A DNA stretch of 64,000 nucleotides from Erythrobacter aureus (lineage in GTDB: Bacteria > Pseudomonadota > Alphaproteobacteria > Sphingomonadales > Sphingomonadaceae): positions 102,501 through 166,500 of the forward strand of contig NZ_CP031357.1 of assembly GCF_003355455.1 (NCBI RefSeq). Direction: 5' to 3'. Positions 1 to 9,940 of the stretch are shown in pieces. The notes beneath the pieces were generated by a model, which ran no database searches, was not told the DNA's origin, and worked only from the letters and a program-made list of their open reading frames with translations. The translations under genes were made by a program, and so were the position numbers. Each line of letters begins with the position of its first letter. The first letter of the stretch is position 1.

Positions 1-2209
1 CCTGAAGGTTGGCGGGCATCAGGCCAGTTGCGCCTCGATGACGGCAATCATGGCGGCGCTTTACTTCCACGCGCTCGGCCCGAACGATCGCGTCGCGGTG
101 AAGCCCCATGCCGGCCCGGTGCTGCATGCGATCAATTACCTGCTCGGGCGGCAAAGCCTCGACAAGCTGAAGACTTTTCGCGGCTTCGGAGGGGCGCAGA
201 GTTATCCCAGCCGGACCAAGGACAGCATCCCGGTCGATTTCTCGACCGGGTCGGTGGGGCTGGGCGTCGCGATCACCGCTTTTGCCAGCCTGGTCCAGGA
301 TTACGTCATCGCGCATGGCTGGAACGCACCCGAAAGCGCGGGGCGAATGGTCGCGCTGATGGGCGATGCGGAACTGGACGAAGGCAATATCTACGAGTGC
401 CTGATCGAAGGTTACAAGCACGATTTGCGCAATTGCTGGTGGATCATCGACTACAATCGCCAGTCGCTGGATGCGACCACGGCGGACCGGATGTTCCGCC
501 GGTTCGACGACATTTTCGAAACCTGCGGTTGGCGGGTAATCACACTGAAGCATGGCAAGATGCAGCAGGCGGCCTTCGCCCGTCCCGGCGGCAAGGCGCT
601 GCGCGACTGGATCGAAAACTGTCCCAATGCCGATTTCGCCGCGCTCACCTATCAGGGCGGCAGCGCGTGGCGCGAACGGCTCGAGCGGGACCTGGCCGAC
701 AGCAAGGCCACTCTCAAACTGTTGGCGGATTACGACGATGCCGCACTGCACATGCTGATGACCAATCTGGGCGGCCATTGCATGGAAAGCCTGGTGGAAG
801 CCTTCGACGACGCAGCCGACGAAAAGCCGACGGTGTTCATCGCTTATACGGTCAAGGGCTTCGGCCTGCCGCTGGCGGGACATAAAGACAATCATGCCGG
901 GCTGATGACGCCGACCCAGATCGGGACCTTGCGTGAGGACATGGGTATTGCCGAAGGTGAAGAGTGGGAGCCCTATGGCGGGCTCGGCGGCAATGCGGCG
1001 CAGGTTCTGAAGGATTTCGTGCGGAAATCGCCGCTGGCCGCGCGCGAACCGGAAAGCCCGGCGGAGACCTATTCCGTGCACGCCATCACCGTTCCGTCGG
1101 GAGCGATGCAATCGACCCAGGGCGCTTTCGGCAAGATCCTGCACGAGCTCGCCAAGTCGGACAGCGAGCTGGCCGCTCATCTCGTGACCACTTCACCCGA
1201 TGTCACGGTGTCGACCAATCTGGGCGCCTGGGTCAATCAACGCGGCCTGTTCCGGCGCCAGGAATTGCAAGACGTATTCCACCACGCGCGCATCCCCTCG
1301 ACCCAGAAATGGTCCGGCCATGCAGCAGGACAGCATCTGGAACTCGGGATCGCCGAACACAATTTGTTTCTGGCGCTGGCCGCCTTCGGCCTTGCCGGGC
1401 CGCTGTTCGGCAAGCGCGTGCTCCCGATCGGCACGGTGTACGATCCCTTCATCGCACGCGGGCTCGATGTGCTCAATTACGCCTGTTATCAGGATGCACG
1501 CTTCCTGCTGGTGGCAACGCCATCGGGCCTGACACTGGGGCCGGAAGGCGGCGCGCATCAATCGATCAACACCCCGCTGATCGGGATGGGCCAACCCGGC
1601 CTGACCTATTTCGAACCCGCTTTCGCCGACGAGCTGGCGCTGCTGATGGAATGGAGCTTCGACCATATGCAGCGCGATGATGGCGGATCGGTCTATTTAC
1701 GCCTGTCGACTCGCGAGATCGAACAGGTCCCGCGCGAGGACAGTGGCTGGCGCACGGATGCCGTCAAGGGCGGCTACTGGCTCAAGCGTCCCGGTTCCGA
1801 AACTCAGGCGGCGCTGGCCTTTACCGGGGCCATCGCGCCGGAAGTGCTGCGGGCCTGGGCGATGCTGGCAGAGGATGTCGAAGGGCTGGGGCTGCTGAAC
1901 GTCATCTCCCCCGACCTTCTCCACCGCGACTGGTCGGCACGGCAGGCTTCACGCTGGCAAGGCGAAGCCGCGCCGCCGTCGCATGTCGAAACCCTGCTCG
2001 GCGCGCTGCCTGCCGAAGCGGGACTGGTCACCGTGATCGACGGCAGTCCCGGCGCGCTGTCCTGGCTGGGCGGAGTGAGGGGCCAACGGGTCAGCGCGCT
2101 TGGCACCGACAGATTCGGGCAGACCGGCGATCTCATCGACCTGTATCGCGAATACCGCCTCGATCCCGATGCAATCGTCGAAGCGGCCGCCGAATTGTTC
2201 CTGAGGTAG
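1..2209 (+). CDS. AceE-like 2-oxoacid (pyruvate) dehydrogenase E1, 5' partial
   Basis: ThDP-dependent E1 of the homodimeric (transketolase-fold) type, which would decarboxylate a 2-oxoacid and pass the acyl group to the lipoyl E2 encoded next. The reading frame is open to the left edge and the codons before the first ATG (38) still encode family sequence (KVGGHQAS), so the true start lies outside the window. The ThDP/Mg motif is visible as GDAELDE (about 361-381) followed by DYNRQSLD. The C-terminal transketolase-like half contains the GIAEHN motif (about 1345-1365). The gene ends 5 nt before the E2 start, so the two are one operon. Pyruvate is the most likely substrate because of the AceE resemblance and the E2 partner; this is inference. 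Confidence 0.88.
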   Translation, partial: LKVGGHQASCASMTAIMAALYFHALGPNDRVAVKPHAGPVLHAINYLLGRQSLDKLKTFRGFGGAQSYPSRTKDSIPVDFSTGSVGLGVAITAFASLVQDYVIAHGWNAPESAGRMVALMGDAELDEGNIYECLIEGYKHDLRNCWWIIDYNRQSLDATTADRMFRRFDDIFETCGWRVITLKHGKMQQAAFARPGGKALRDWIENCPNADFAALTYQGGSAWRERLERDLADSKATLKLLADYDDAALHMLMTNLGGHCMESLVEAFDDAADEKPTVFIAYTVKGFGLPLAGHKDNHAGLMTPTQIGTLREDMGIAEGEEWEPYGGLGGNAAQVLKDFVRKSPLAAREPESPAETYSVHAITVPSGAMQSTQGAFGKILHELAKSDSELAAHLVTTSPDVTVSTNLGAWVNQRGLFRRQELQDVFHHARIPSTQKWSGHAAGQHLELGIAEHNLFLALAAFGLAGPLFGKRVLPIGTVYDPFIARGLDVLNYACYQDARFLLVATPSGLTLGPEGGAHQSINTPLIGMGQPGLTYFEPAFADELALLMEWSFDHMQRDDGGSVYLRLSTREIEQVPREDSGWRTDAVKGGYWLKRPGSETQAALAFTGAIAPEVLRAWAMLAEDVEGLGLLNVISPDLLHRDWSARQASRWQGEAAPPSHVETLLGALPAEAGLVTVIDGSPGALSWLGGVRGQRVSALGTDRFGQTGDLIDLYREYRLDPDAIVEAAAELFLR

Positions 2210-2214
2210 ATGGT

Positions 2215-3504
2215 ATGCCGATCGAAGTTACCCTTCCCGCCCTGTCTCCGACGATGGAATCGGGAACGCTCGCCAAATGGCTCGTCTCCCCCGGCGATAC
2301 CATCGCTGCGGGCGACTTGCTTGCCGAAATCGAAACCGACAAGGCGACGATGGAACTCGAGGCCGCCGAAGACGGCGTGGTCGCCGAACTGAAAGTGTCC
2401 GCCGGCACCGAGGATATCCCCGTCGGCACCGTCATCGCGGTGATGGCGCAGGAAGGAGAAGCCGTGCCTTCTCCCGGCGGCGATCGGGAGCGGGACGAAA
2501 TCCAACCATCCGCACAGCAACCGGAGGATGCGGACGACGCGGCGCAACACCTGCCGCCTTCCACCCCCCTTGCCGGGGGATCGGTTGCCGCTGCGGCCGT
2601 GCCGGTCGATAGTAGCGCCGACGCCACGGCGCTGGCCTCTCGCCTGGCTGCCGCGAGGGGAGTGGACTTGGCTTCGTTTACCGGCAGCGGACCGGACGGA
2701 CGCATCCTCTGGCGCGATATCGTGACGGAAATCCCTGCCGCCACACCGCCCGAACGGGCGTCTTCTGGTGCAAAGGCGGCTCCGATCCCGGCGACGAATG
2801 GGCCGGTGGAAGGCGTTCCGCACGATGCACACCCGCTCAGCACCATGCGCAAAGCCATCGCGCGCCGTCTGAGTGCATCCAAACAGACGGTCCCACATTT
2901 CTATCTATCCGTGACCTGCCAGATCGATGCGTTGATCGATCTTCGCCAGCGGCTCAACGAGGAACTGGTCCCGGACGGGATCAAGCTTTCCGTCAATGAC
3001 ATGCTCATCCGCGCCATGACCCTGGCATTGCGGCGCGTGCCCGACGCCAATGTAGGGTTCGGCGGCGATAGGCTTTATCGCTATCGCCGCGTCGATATTG
3101 CGATAGCAGTCGCTGTCGAAGGCGGGTTGGTGACACCGGTCATTCGCGACGCCGGAGCGAAGAGCCTCGCCGCGATCGCCACAGAGGCGCGTGATTTGGT
3201 CGAAAAGGCGCGCGAGGGTCGGCTCATGCCCGAGGATTACCAGGGCGGTACCGCCTCCATCTCCAATCTCGGCATGTATGGTATCGACGCGATGGGGCCG
3301 GTCATCAATCCGCCGCAGGGCCTGATTCTGGGTGTGGGCTCGGGTCGCGAGGGGCCGTGGTCGCAGGATGGTGCGATCGTTTCGGCCCGCCTGCTCACCG
3401 CGACCGCCAGTTTCGACCACCGCGCGATCGACGGAGCGACCGGCGCCGATTTCCTTGCCGAATTCCGCAGGCTAGTCGAACAGCCAATGCTGATGCTTAC
3501 CTAA
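2215..3504 (+). CDS. Dihydrolipoamide acyltransferase (E2) of a 2-oxoacid dehydrogenase complex
   Basis: A 429-residue E2 that carries the acyl group on a swinging lipoyl arm and transfers it to CoA. Order of domains: one N-terminal lipoyl domain with the lipoylated lysine in ETDKAT (K43), an acidic/proline-rich linker (about 85-125), a peripheral-subunit-binding domain (about 130-170), and the CAT-type catalytic domain. The catalytic motif DHRAIDG lies near residues 401-407 (H402, D406). GAGG sits about 8 nt before the ATG, overlapping the end of the E1 gene. No E3 (dihydrolipoamide dehydrogenase) is seen nearby. Pyruvate versus branched-chain specificity cannot be read from the sequence. 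Confidence 0.92.
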   Translation: MPIEVTLPALSPTMESGTLAKWLVSPGDTIAAGDLLAEIETDKATMELEAAEDGVVAELKVSAGTEDIPVGTVIAVMAQEGEAVPSPGGDRERDEIQPSAQQPEDADDAAQHLPPSTPLAGGSVAAAAVPVDSSADATALASRLAAARGVDLASFTGSGPDGRILWRDIVTEIPAATPPERASSGAKAAPIPATNGPVEGVPHDAHPLSTMRKAIARRLSASKQTVPHFYLSVTCQIDALIDLRQRLNEELVPDGIKLSVNDMLIRAMTLALRRVPDANVGFGGDRLYRYRRVDIAIAVAVEGGLVTPVIRDAGAKSLAAIATEARDLVEKAREGRLMPEDYQGGTASISNLGMYGIDAMGPVINPPQGLILGVGSGREGPWSQDGAIVSARLLTATASFDHRAIDGATGADFLAEFRRLVEQPMLMLT

Positions 3505-3678
3505 ACGGTGCGGACAAATTGGCTGAATCCTTGATGCCGGGGTTCATTCATCGCTGGTAGAATTCCAAGACCTCAGAGCAGCTTTCGCACAGGGCAAGTG
3601 CAGTGATAGGAATGGCATATGTCCTTTTGAATATTTATGCATCAGACCGAACCACAGACGTCCCAAAACCACCGGTTT

Positions 3679-5187
3679 TCAGTCGCGCATCGAATTGATT
3701 TCATTATCCTGGCCGGTCATTTCCCATCGGATGAGCGAGATCGGGATCGCCCCTGCCGCCCGGAAACGATCGTGGAACGACTTGATGTCGAACATATCAC
3801 CTTCCTGCATTGCGACTTCAGCCATGAGCTTTTCCAGTTCGATCTTCCCCATATAGTATCCGATGCCGTAGCCGGGTTGACGCAAATAGAGCTCGATATC
3901 GAACTGAGCCACGGCATCACCAGGCTTCATCCATTTGGGTGTGCGAGCGATTAGCGAGGCATTGGCTTCTGCCCAAGTCCAGGAATTCTTCTGCATCATC
4001 AGTTCGGGCAGAATGCGGGCCGCGCGTTTGGCACCCAGGATATAGTCGATCTCCCGCGTTTTCGGTCTGTCGTCGAGCAACCCCGCCTGCAGGATCATCT
4101 CTTCGAGATAGAACGCCCATCCCTCGTTGCGCACACCGTCAACAAAGAACATACGCGGCTCCCCACGGATCGGGCGCGTATCGCGCGCCGCCTGCAATCC
4201 ATCAAAGGCATGGCCAGGAAGGTTATGCGCGCGCAGCGGGCGCCCATCCCGGAATTCGGCCTGGAAGAAGAAGTGAAGGTCAAGAGGGGGAGCGAACAGC
4301 CCCGGCTTAGAAGGATCCTTCTCGAACGGAAACTGATAGGGGCCCTCTTGCGGATCGTGGGTGAGATAATCGGGGATCGTGACCCAATCGCCCTCGCGCA
4401 AGAAGCGTAGGAGATCTTCATCTTCCGCCTTCCGCTTGGCATCGAATTCGGCACGGGTTCGGATCGGAGCCGGCATCGGAATGTCGCGATTGCGATGTTC
4501 CTCGATCTTCAGGAATGCGATCTGGCGCTGATATTCGCGCTCGCCAAGCGTTTCGATCTCATTCACTGTATGCGGGAGCAGCAGGACGTTTTTCAAATAC
4601 CAGGCATAATTCTCCCGCCCTACTCCACCATGCGCGGGAAGCTGCGCCTCGATGCTTTCCAACCACACCTTGAACTCGCGGGCAGCGGTTTGCGCACGAC
4701 GTGCCGGCGCGACCAGTTCCGGCTGCAATTGTGCGGCTTCTTCGGCAAGCTGGCCATAGACGTTCACTTCAACCTGCTTCTGGGCGATCGCGAGGCGCGC
4801 AAGATCGCCGCGCGCGTCGGTGAGGTTGTCCCGCGCCTGCCGCAATGCCTCCGGCACAGCCTCGAGTCTGGCCGCCATTTCGGCCGCCTCAAACTGATCA
4901 AGCGGCAGATCGGGAATGGCGATCGCACCGTGCATTTTCGGCCCGAAGCCAAGGTTCGTCGTACTGTAGAACGCTGGATCGCGCTTCCATGGCTGAAGAA
5001 CGCGGTGCTGAAATTCGAACCCACGCATCTCGGCCAGCACGACCATGTAATCCACACGCTGCGAGATCGGCCAGTTGCTATCGTCGATGGCGCGCAACCG
5101 GGATTTAAGGGCCTTCAGCTCCGCATATTGGCGCGTCATCACCTCTGGCGAATAGTCGGGAACGCCCTTTACCATCGGCGGCGGCAC
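3679..5187 (-). CDS. DUF885 family peptidase-like protein, 5' truncated
   Basis: DUF885 proteins are zinc-peptidase-like enzymes, often exported. Recognisable features are NEGWAFYLEE in the C-terminal half and a HNLPGHAFD segment where many relatives have HEGxPGHH; the glutamate is replaced, so hydrolase activity is uncertain. The longest start is GTG at 5187. The frame stays open to a TGA at 5245-5247, and the upstream codons (TEPSGYRALQLLYSQ) still look like family sequence but contain no ATG. Relatives normally begin with a signal peptide, which is absent. The 5' end therefore appears to have been lost, facing a fumarylacetoacetate-hydrolase gene that is also truncated. Expression and export are doubtful. 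Confidence 0.8.
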   Translation of the reverse strand: MPPPMVKGVPDYSPEVMTRQYAELKALKSRLRAIDDSNWPISQRVDYMVVLAEMRGFEFQHRVLQPWKRDPAFYSTTNLGFGPKMHGAIAIPDLPLDQFEAAEMAARLEAVPEALRQARDNLTDARGDLARLAIAQKQVEVNVYGQLAEEAAQLQPELVAPARRAQTAAREFKVWLESIEAQLPAHGGVGRENYAWYLKNVLLLPHTVNEIETLGEREYQRQIAFLKIEEHRNRDIPMPAPIRTRAEFDAKRKAEDEDLLRFLREGDWVTIPDYLTHDPQEGPYQFPFEKDPSKPGLFAPPLDLHFFFQAEFRDGRPLRAHNLPGHAFDGLQAARDTRPIRGEPRMFFVDGVRNEGWAFYLEEMILQAGLLDDRPKTREIDYILGAKRAARILPELMMQKNSWTWAEANASLIARTPKWMKPGDAVAQFDIELYLRQPGYGIGYYMGKIELEKLMAEVAMQEGDMFDIKSFHDRFRAAGAIPISLIRWEMTGQDNEINSMRD

Positions 5188-5344
5188 GATAGACCGGAAT
5201 TGCGAATAGAGCAGCTGAAGCGCACGATAGCCGCTGGGCTCGGTTCAGCTGCGGTCCTTCAGCGTCTATGCCCTACATCTCGAGCGATCGTTTCGGGCTG
5301 TTGCCAAACACCATTGGAGCAAGCTCAAATCCCTGCTTTTCAAA

Positions 5345-5953
5345 GTGGCGATCAAAATCCCGCCGAAACAGTTTTTCGAGCGGCCCGTCTATTACAAGGG
5401 CACAGTGACCAATATCGCTGGCCCGCACGACGATATCATTCGCCCTCCCTATGGGGAGAAGCTGGACTACGAACTCGAACTGGCGGTGATAATCGGCAAG
5501 AAGGGAAAATCGATAGCTCCTACCGACGCGGAAGAGCATGTTTTCGGTTATCTGGTATACAACGACGTCAGTGCCCGCGAACAGTTGTTCGAAGAGGTCG
5601 GCCCCATGTCCGCCGGTCCCGCCAAGGGGAAGGACTTCGACAACAGCAATATCATCGGCCCGTGGCTGGTAACCCGTGACGAGGTTCCGGACCCGATGAA
5701 TCTGAAAGCCCGCGTTCGGGTCAATGGCGAAGTGCGCGGCGAATCCTCTACCAGTATGATGTCGCATTCAATAGCCGAGATCATCGCCTATACGTCAACT
5801 GGCGAGACTCTCTATCCCGGCGAGATGATTGCGACCGGTGCAATGCCCTATTGCTGCGGCATCGAGGACTGGAAGTTCCTGAACGATGGCGACGAAGTCC
5901 GACTGGAGATCGATGGGATCGGGCAGATGACCAACCGCGTTGTGCCCGGCTGA
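5345..5953 (+). pseudogene. Fumarylacetoacetate hydrolase family protein, N-terminally truncated
   Basis: The 202 residues correspond to the C-terminal catalytic fold of the FAH/ureidoglycolate-lyase-like family, which cleaves C-C bonds of 2-oxoacids using a metal held by a Glu-Glu-Asp triad. Matching segments are GPHDDI, LDYELELAVIIG (two Glu ligands), YNDVSARE (Asp ligand), GPWLVTRDE and PGEMIATGAMP. Usual length is about 280 residues, so roughly 80-100 N-terminal residues are missing. The only start is a GTG at 5345 without a clear ribosome site. In-frame codons back to about 5248 do not look like the family N-terminus. It is most simply a remnant; an unusual short functional protein is possible. 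Confidence 0.65.
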
Positions 5954-6369
5954 CGGCCTGCTCCGCCAGCCGATATCGGCGATCAGCTTGTTGGGGCGGT
6001 ATGTCAGTCGTGGCAGCGGTAGCGCTCCAGCGAAAGCTGGAGCGCCGCCGAAGACTGGCGAACTGCAAGCCGAAGAGATCTTTCGCGTAGTCCATTGCCA
6101 GTTGCACGCCGACGTAATCGTGTTCGCAGCCGCCCTAATATCTGTGACCGGGATAACTCTCGGTATATCTATACGTCAGCGCTGAACCTTGGGCGTTAAG
6201 GATGGCCTTGTTTGGGATATTCTCAGAGGCGATGAGCTCGATCTGGTTCCGCTATCTCGTATGTTCGTGATGGATGGCAGCTGCAAGACGAATGCCGAGC
6301 GCCGTCAAGTTCCGAGGGAATTGTATCATGGAACCTCGATGCCTCTAGCTGGATTGCATGAGTGGTGGC
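5954..6369. other. Intergenic stretch with a strong hairpin
   Basis: No convincing gene: the open frames here lack ribosome sites and family resemblance. The main structure is a perfect 10-bp stem GCGCTCCAGC / GCTGGAGCGC closed by a GAAA tetraloop (6022-6045). No T-run follows on either strand, so it is not a classical terminator. Confidence 0.5.
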
Positions 6370-6684
6370 TCACGCCTCGCCATTACCACACACATGGACG
6401 CCGTGCGTGATAGCGGCGCCCGCACGCAATGCACCGGCAACGAAAACGGCCTCCGCGATTTCCCGTTCGTTCGCCCCGGCTTCGATTGCTCGCCCGCGAT
6501 GAAGTTCCAGGCAATAGGGGCATTGTGTAGTCAAGGCGACCGAGACTGCGATAAGTTCCTTGTATTTGGCCGGTATCGCACCGTCTTTCAGCGCTTCCCG
6601 GTCAAATCTCTGAAATGCCTCCCAAGCCTCTGGCGCGAGTTTGCCCATAGTCTGCAGATTTCCAAGACGCTTCATATCATACAT
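6370..6684 (-). CDS. AhpD-like carboxymuconolactone decarboxylase family protein
   Basis: A 104-residue all-helical CMD-family protein. The CxxC-x3-H signature is present as CPYCLELH (C55, C58, H62), the pattern of AhpD-like alkylhydroperoxidases that act as thiol reductants. The frame is open further upstream, but ATG 6684 is preceded by AGGGA at proper spacing, and resemblance to the family begins there (KRLGNL). It lies downstream of the TonB receptor gene but is separated from it by a strong terminator (6732-6765), so it probably has its own promoter. Peroxide or organic-hydroperoxide detoxification is inferred from the motif and from OsmC in the same cluster. Confidence 0.85.
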   Translation of the reverse strand: MYDMKRLGNLQTMGKLAPEAWEAFQRFDREALKDGAIPAKYKELIAVSVALTTQCPYCLELHRGRAIEAGANEREIAEAVFVAGALRAGAAITHGVHVCGNGEA

Positions 6685-6731
6685 TGTGTTGTCCCTTATA
6701 CCGAACGACGGTGCGGAATGTGTTTCGAGTC

Positions 6732-6765
6732 GGAAAAAGTGCCGCCGCTTCATAAAAGCGGCGGC
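6732..6765 (-). terminator. Rho-independent terminator after the TonB receptor gene
   Basis: On the minus strand a 10-bp GC-rich stem (GCCGCCGCTT / AAGCGGCGGC, 6741-6765) with a 5-nt loop is followed by ACTTTTT. It lies about 30 nt past the receptor stop and before the AhpD-like gene. Confidence 0.85.
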
Positions 6766-6795
6766 GCAGTGGAGAGGCTCGACCACTCGGCCAGA

Positions 6796-9700
6796 TCAGA
6801 ACCTCATCCGAGCTCCGATCAGAAAAGTGCGGCCATTGCTGTCGAAGCGACCGCCGCCGCCACCCCAAACGAAGGGGTGATCGGGCGGAGAGACATCAAA
6901 GACGTTATTGATGCCTGCCGATATCTGGAACACCTCAGTGACGTCCAGCGACACGTACAGATCATTGTAGATCCGAGACGGTATGCTGTCGAAGCCTTCG
7001 GGATAGGATTCCGGTCCGGCCTGCTGGTTATCCGTCCTGCTCGCCGACCTGAAGTTGGTGAACCAGTTCACATGCAACTTGTCGAGATTGTAGCTGAAGC
7101 TGGCATTGAAGCGCCAATGCGGGAGGGCACTCTCTCCGGCGAAAATAAAGACCGTATCGGGATCGTCCGGATCGGGCTGACTGTTGTTTTTGTGGAGGTA
7201 GGTACCATTCACATTGATTACGAAATCGCCCGGCAGACCGCCGATGATATTTTCGAGATCGTTGAAGTAACGCACATTGAAATCGACGCCCGAGGCTTCG
7301 CGCTTGCCGAAATTGACGAAGGTGTTTTCGACCAGCGAGATCTGGAACTCGTTCGGATGACCAGCCGGAAAGCGTTCGGTCAGGCGGCAGAATGGGTTAT
7401 CAATCGTCTCCGCATCGACACAAGCATTGACCAGATCCTGCAGAGGCAGGGTCGAGATCGCCCCTTCCAGATCGATTTGCCAATAGTCCACGGCGATCGA
7501 CAGATTAGGAATGAAACGCGGCTCCAGCACCGCCCCGATCGTCAGAGAATTCGCGGTTTCCGGTGCGAGGTTCGGATTACCACCGGTGCGCTGGCGCTTG
7601 GTGATGATCTGCGGATCCTCATATCCCACCGGAATTCCCAATGCGGCGCAGTTGGCGGCGCGCTGAGGCGTATCCCCGATGCGCGATGCATTACACGGAT
7701 CGACTGGACTGACCGCACCGATATCTCCGGGCGAAAAAAGGTCGGTCAGTGTCGGCGCGCGGACGCTTCTTGAGCGTGACACACGGAACCGGATATCGGG
7801 GATCGGCGACCAGACGCCGCCCGCCTTCCAGGTCCAGGTGCTGCCGAGGGGAAGGTTATAGTCGGAATAGCGTACCGCGCCTTCGATCTGCAGCTTTTCG
7901 AAAAACGGCTTACCTTCGAGGATCGGCACGACCGTCTCGGCAAAGACCTCAGCGACCGCGAAATCCCCATCTTCAGGCGGAGAGAAGGTTTGCAGCAGCA
8001 GCGATTGGCGCCTGATATCGTCGCGGAACTGGACCTTCTCCTTGCGATATTCGACACCAGCGGCCAGTCCCACCGGGCCGGCAGGAAGGTCGAACAGCGA
8101 ACCGGTAACCGTCGCGCCGGCCAGCTGCTGTTCGATTTTCGAAGTTTCGACGGGCTCGGCAAACAGCCACTGCCGGAATGTGGGATCGGTTATCTGGTTT
8201 TCCGGACCCAATGCGCGCAACGGCTGGCAACCGGCGGCACGTGCATTCAAGTCGCGGCAGACCGGTGCGCCGGTAACCGGGTCGGATATCACATCGAAAG
8301 CCTGCAGCAGACGTTCCGCGTAGACGGTATTGGTGACCCGCGCGCTCACCTTGGTTTGTCCGTATTGATAAAAGGCGTCGAAGTCCCAGCCATCGAACAA
8401 GGTTCCTTCGAACCCGCCAATCGCCGACACCACCTGCCTTGTGGCATAGCTTGTCCGACGCCCCAAATCTTCTAGCGTGCGATTGACCCCGATCGACGTG
8501 ATCGGAGCGAGACGAGGGTTGTTCGCCGGATCGTCAATCTGCGCCTGAGTTAGGGGAATGACGCTGTTCGGGTCGTCCATGAACGCAGTGACGCTGGGAT
8601 GCAGAAGCGGATTATCGCGAGTTAGCCTGATGGCGAAGTCACGGAACGGCAAGAAGGGTGCCTGAGCACCGCCATGGGCCTTGATCTTCGAAGCATCGAA
8701 CTGGCCATAGAACTGAACCGCCGGAGTAATGTCGTAAGTTGCGCGCCCGAAACTCGTGAAGCGTTCGAAATCGCTGATCAGGGTGGTGAAATTTTCAAAA
8801 CGGAACCCGTCACCGCCCTGTGCGCGAACATCCGCAAAACAACCCACGGCATAACATTGCGCGCTGTCGTTCTGGATCGGCCTCAAGCCGTTCTCATCGG
8901 CAGTGAACCTGTTGAAGCGGAGTGGATCCCCGGAGTTGAAAAGCCGGGACTGGTCGCTATTCACAATGGTCCTGTCGAAAGGAACATTGGGGTTGAAGAA
9001 GTAGAACCCACCGGTCGCCGGATATGTCGCAGTAACCACATCCCGCACGACAATCCGGTCGGGAATGCCATCGTTAAGGCCGGTGTCCAAGCGGTTCGTC
9101 CGGAATTGCGACACCCGCAAGCCACGCGAGAAATCGCGGTCCTGACCATCGAGACGATCCGTTTTGGTATAGGTAAGAGCAAACACGGCATTACCACGAC
9201 CGCCGCCGAAATTGCCGCCACCGACGATGTCGAAGTCGTATCCGCCACCACCGCCGAGCTGTTCGGGAATGCGCATCCGACCGGATAGCTGCAGCCCGTC
9301 GAAATCCTCTTTCAGAATGATGTTAGTGACGCCCACAACCGCATCAGCACCATAAATTGCCGAAGTTCCGCCCGTGAGAATTTCCACCCGTTCGACCAGC
9401 GCATTGGGAATGGCGTTGACATCGGCCGTGCTCGAAGTGACGTCCCCAGGTACGCGGCGCTTGCCGTTCACCAGCGTCAGCGATCGATCGACACCGAGAC
9501 CGCGCATACTGATGAACCCGGCGCCGACATCGACGCTATCACCCGTGTTCTGCAGGCCCGTACCCACCGCGATCGCCGGATTGCGCTGCAGGATGTCACT
9601 CAGGGCATTCTGGCCCGAGCTTTCGATCACCGTTGAATCTATGACCGAAACCGGCGCGGTTTGGTCAAACTCGTCGCGGGCGATGCGCGAGCCGGTGACG

Positions 9701-9888
9701 ACGATCGTGGCACCCGCATTCTCATCCTGCTCAGTAGTCGGCAGGACATCGATCTCTTCCTCCTCAGGCTCCGTGTCTGGCTTCTGCGTCTGCGCAGCCG
9801 CACTCTGCCCGATCACGGCCAGCGTCGCGGCACCGGCCAGCAAGCCGGCGCGAACCGGGCGCTTCACATTTCTGGTATTCGATGACAT
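6796..9888 (-). CDS. TonB-dependent outer-membrane receptor
   Basis: A 1030-residue receptor for active uptake across the outer membrane, driven by TonB-ExbBD. It has a signal peptide ending about AAAQ, an acidic spacer, a TonB-box-like region before IVVTGSRI, a plug domain (VSVID, ISMRGLG, VERVEILTGGTSAIYGADA) and a C-terminal 22-strand barrel that ends in the typical terminal Phe (GARMRF). A strong AGGGGAGGGG site precedes ATG 9888. It follows the OsmC gene by 52 nt and ends at a strong terminator, so it is probably the last gene of the methionine gamma-lyase-like operon. The substrate is unknown; a sulfur compound or peptide is a guess from context. Confidence 0.95.
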   Translation of the reverse strand: MSSNTRNVKRPVRAGLLAGAATLAVIGQSAAAQTQKPDTEPEEEEIDVLPTTEQDENAGATIVVTGSRIARDEFDQTAPVSVIDSTVIESSGQNALSDILQRNPAIAVGTGLQNTGDSVDVGAGFISMRGLGVDRSLTLVNGKRRVPGDVTSSTADVNAIPNALVERVEILTGGTSAIYGADAVVGVTNIILKEDFDGLQLSGRMRIPEQLGGGGGYDFDIVGGGNFGGGRGNAVFALTYTKTDRLDGQDRDFSRGLRVSQFRTNRLDTGLNDGIPDRIVVRDVVTATYPATGGFYFFNPNVPFDRTIVNSDQSRLFNSGDPLRFNRFTADENGLRPIQNDSAQCYAVGCFADVRAQGGDGFRFENFTTLISDFERFTSFGRATYDITPAVQFYGQFDASKIKAHGGAQAPFLPFRDFAIRLTRDNPLLHPSVTAFMDDPNSVIPLTQAQIDDPANNPRLAPITSIGVNRTLEDLGRRTSYATRQVVSAIGGFEGTLFDGWDFDAFYQYGQTKVSARVTNTVYAERLLQAFDVISDPVTGAPVCRDLNARAAGCQPLRALGPENQITDPTFRQWLFAEPVETSKIEQQLAGATVTGSLFDLPAGPVGLAAGVEYRKEKVQFRDDIRRQSLLLQTFSPPEDGDFAVAEVFAETVVPILEGKPFFEKLQIEGAVRYSDYNLPLGSTWTWKAGGVWSPIPDIRFRVSRSRSVRAPTLTDLFSPGDIGAVSPVDPCNASRIGDTPQRAANCAALGIPVGYEDPQIITKRQRTGGNPNLAPETANSLTIGAVLEPRFIPNLSIAVDYWQIDLEGAISTLPLQDLVNACVDAETIDNPFCRLTERFPAGHPNEFQISLVENTFVNFGKREASGVDFNVRYFNDLENIIGGLPGDFVINVNGTYLHKNNSQPDPDDPDTVFIFAGESALPHWRFNASFSYNLDKLHVNWFTNFRSASRTDNQQAGPESYPEGFDSIPSRIYNDLYVSLDVTEVFQISAGINNVFDVSPPDHPFVWGGGGGRFDSNGRTFLIGARMRF

Positions 9889-9940
9889 TATTCCCCTCCC
9901 CTACATAATTGTTCTTCCCGCTCTTCATCGCGAGCGGTGT

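Noticed and set aside
4495..5679. 394-codon open frame on the plus strand across the DUF885 gene
   Set aside because: It is antisense to a clear DUF885 protein and runs into the FAH frame out of phase; composition reflects high-GC codon bias on the other strand.
6358..7773. 471-codon plus-strand open frame across the TonB receptor
   Set aside because: Antisense to the receptor barrel and to the AhpD-like gene; no family features.
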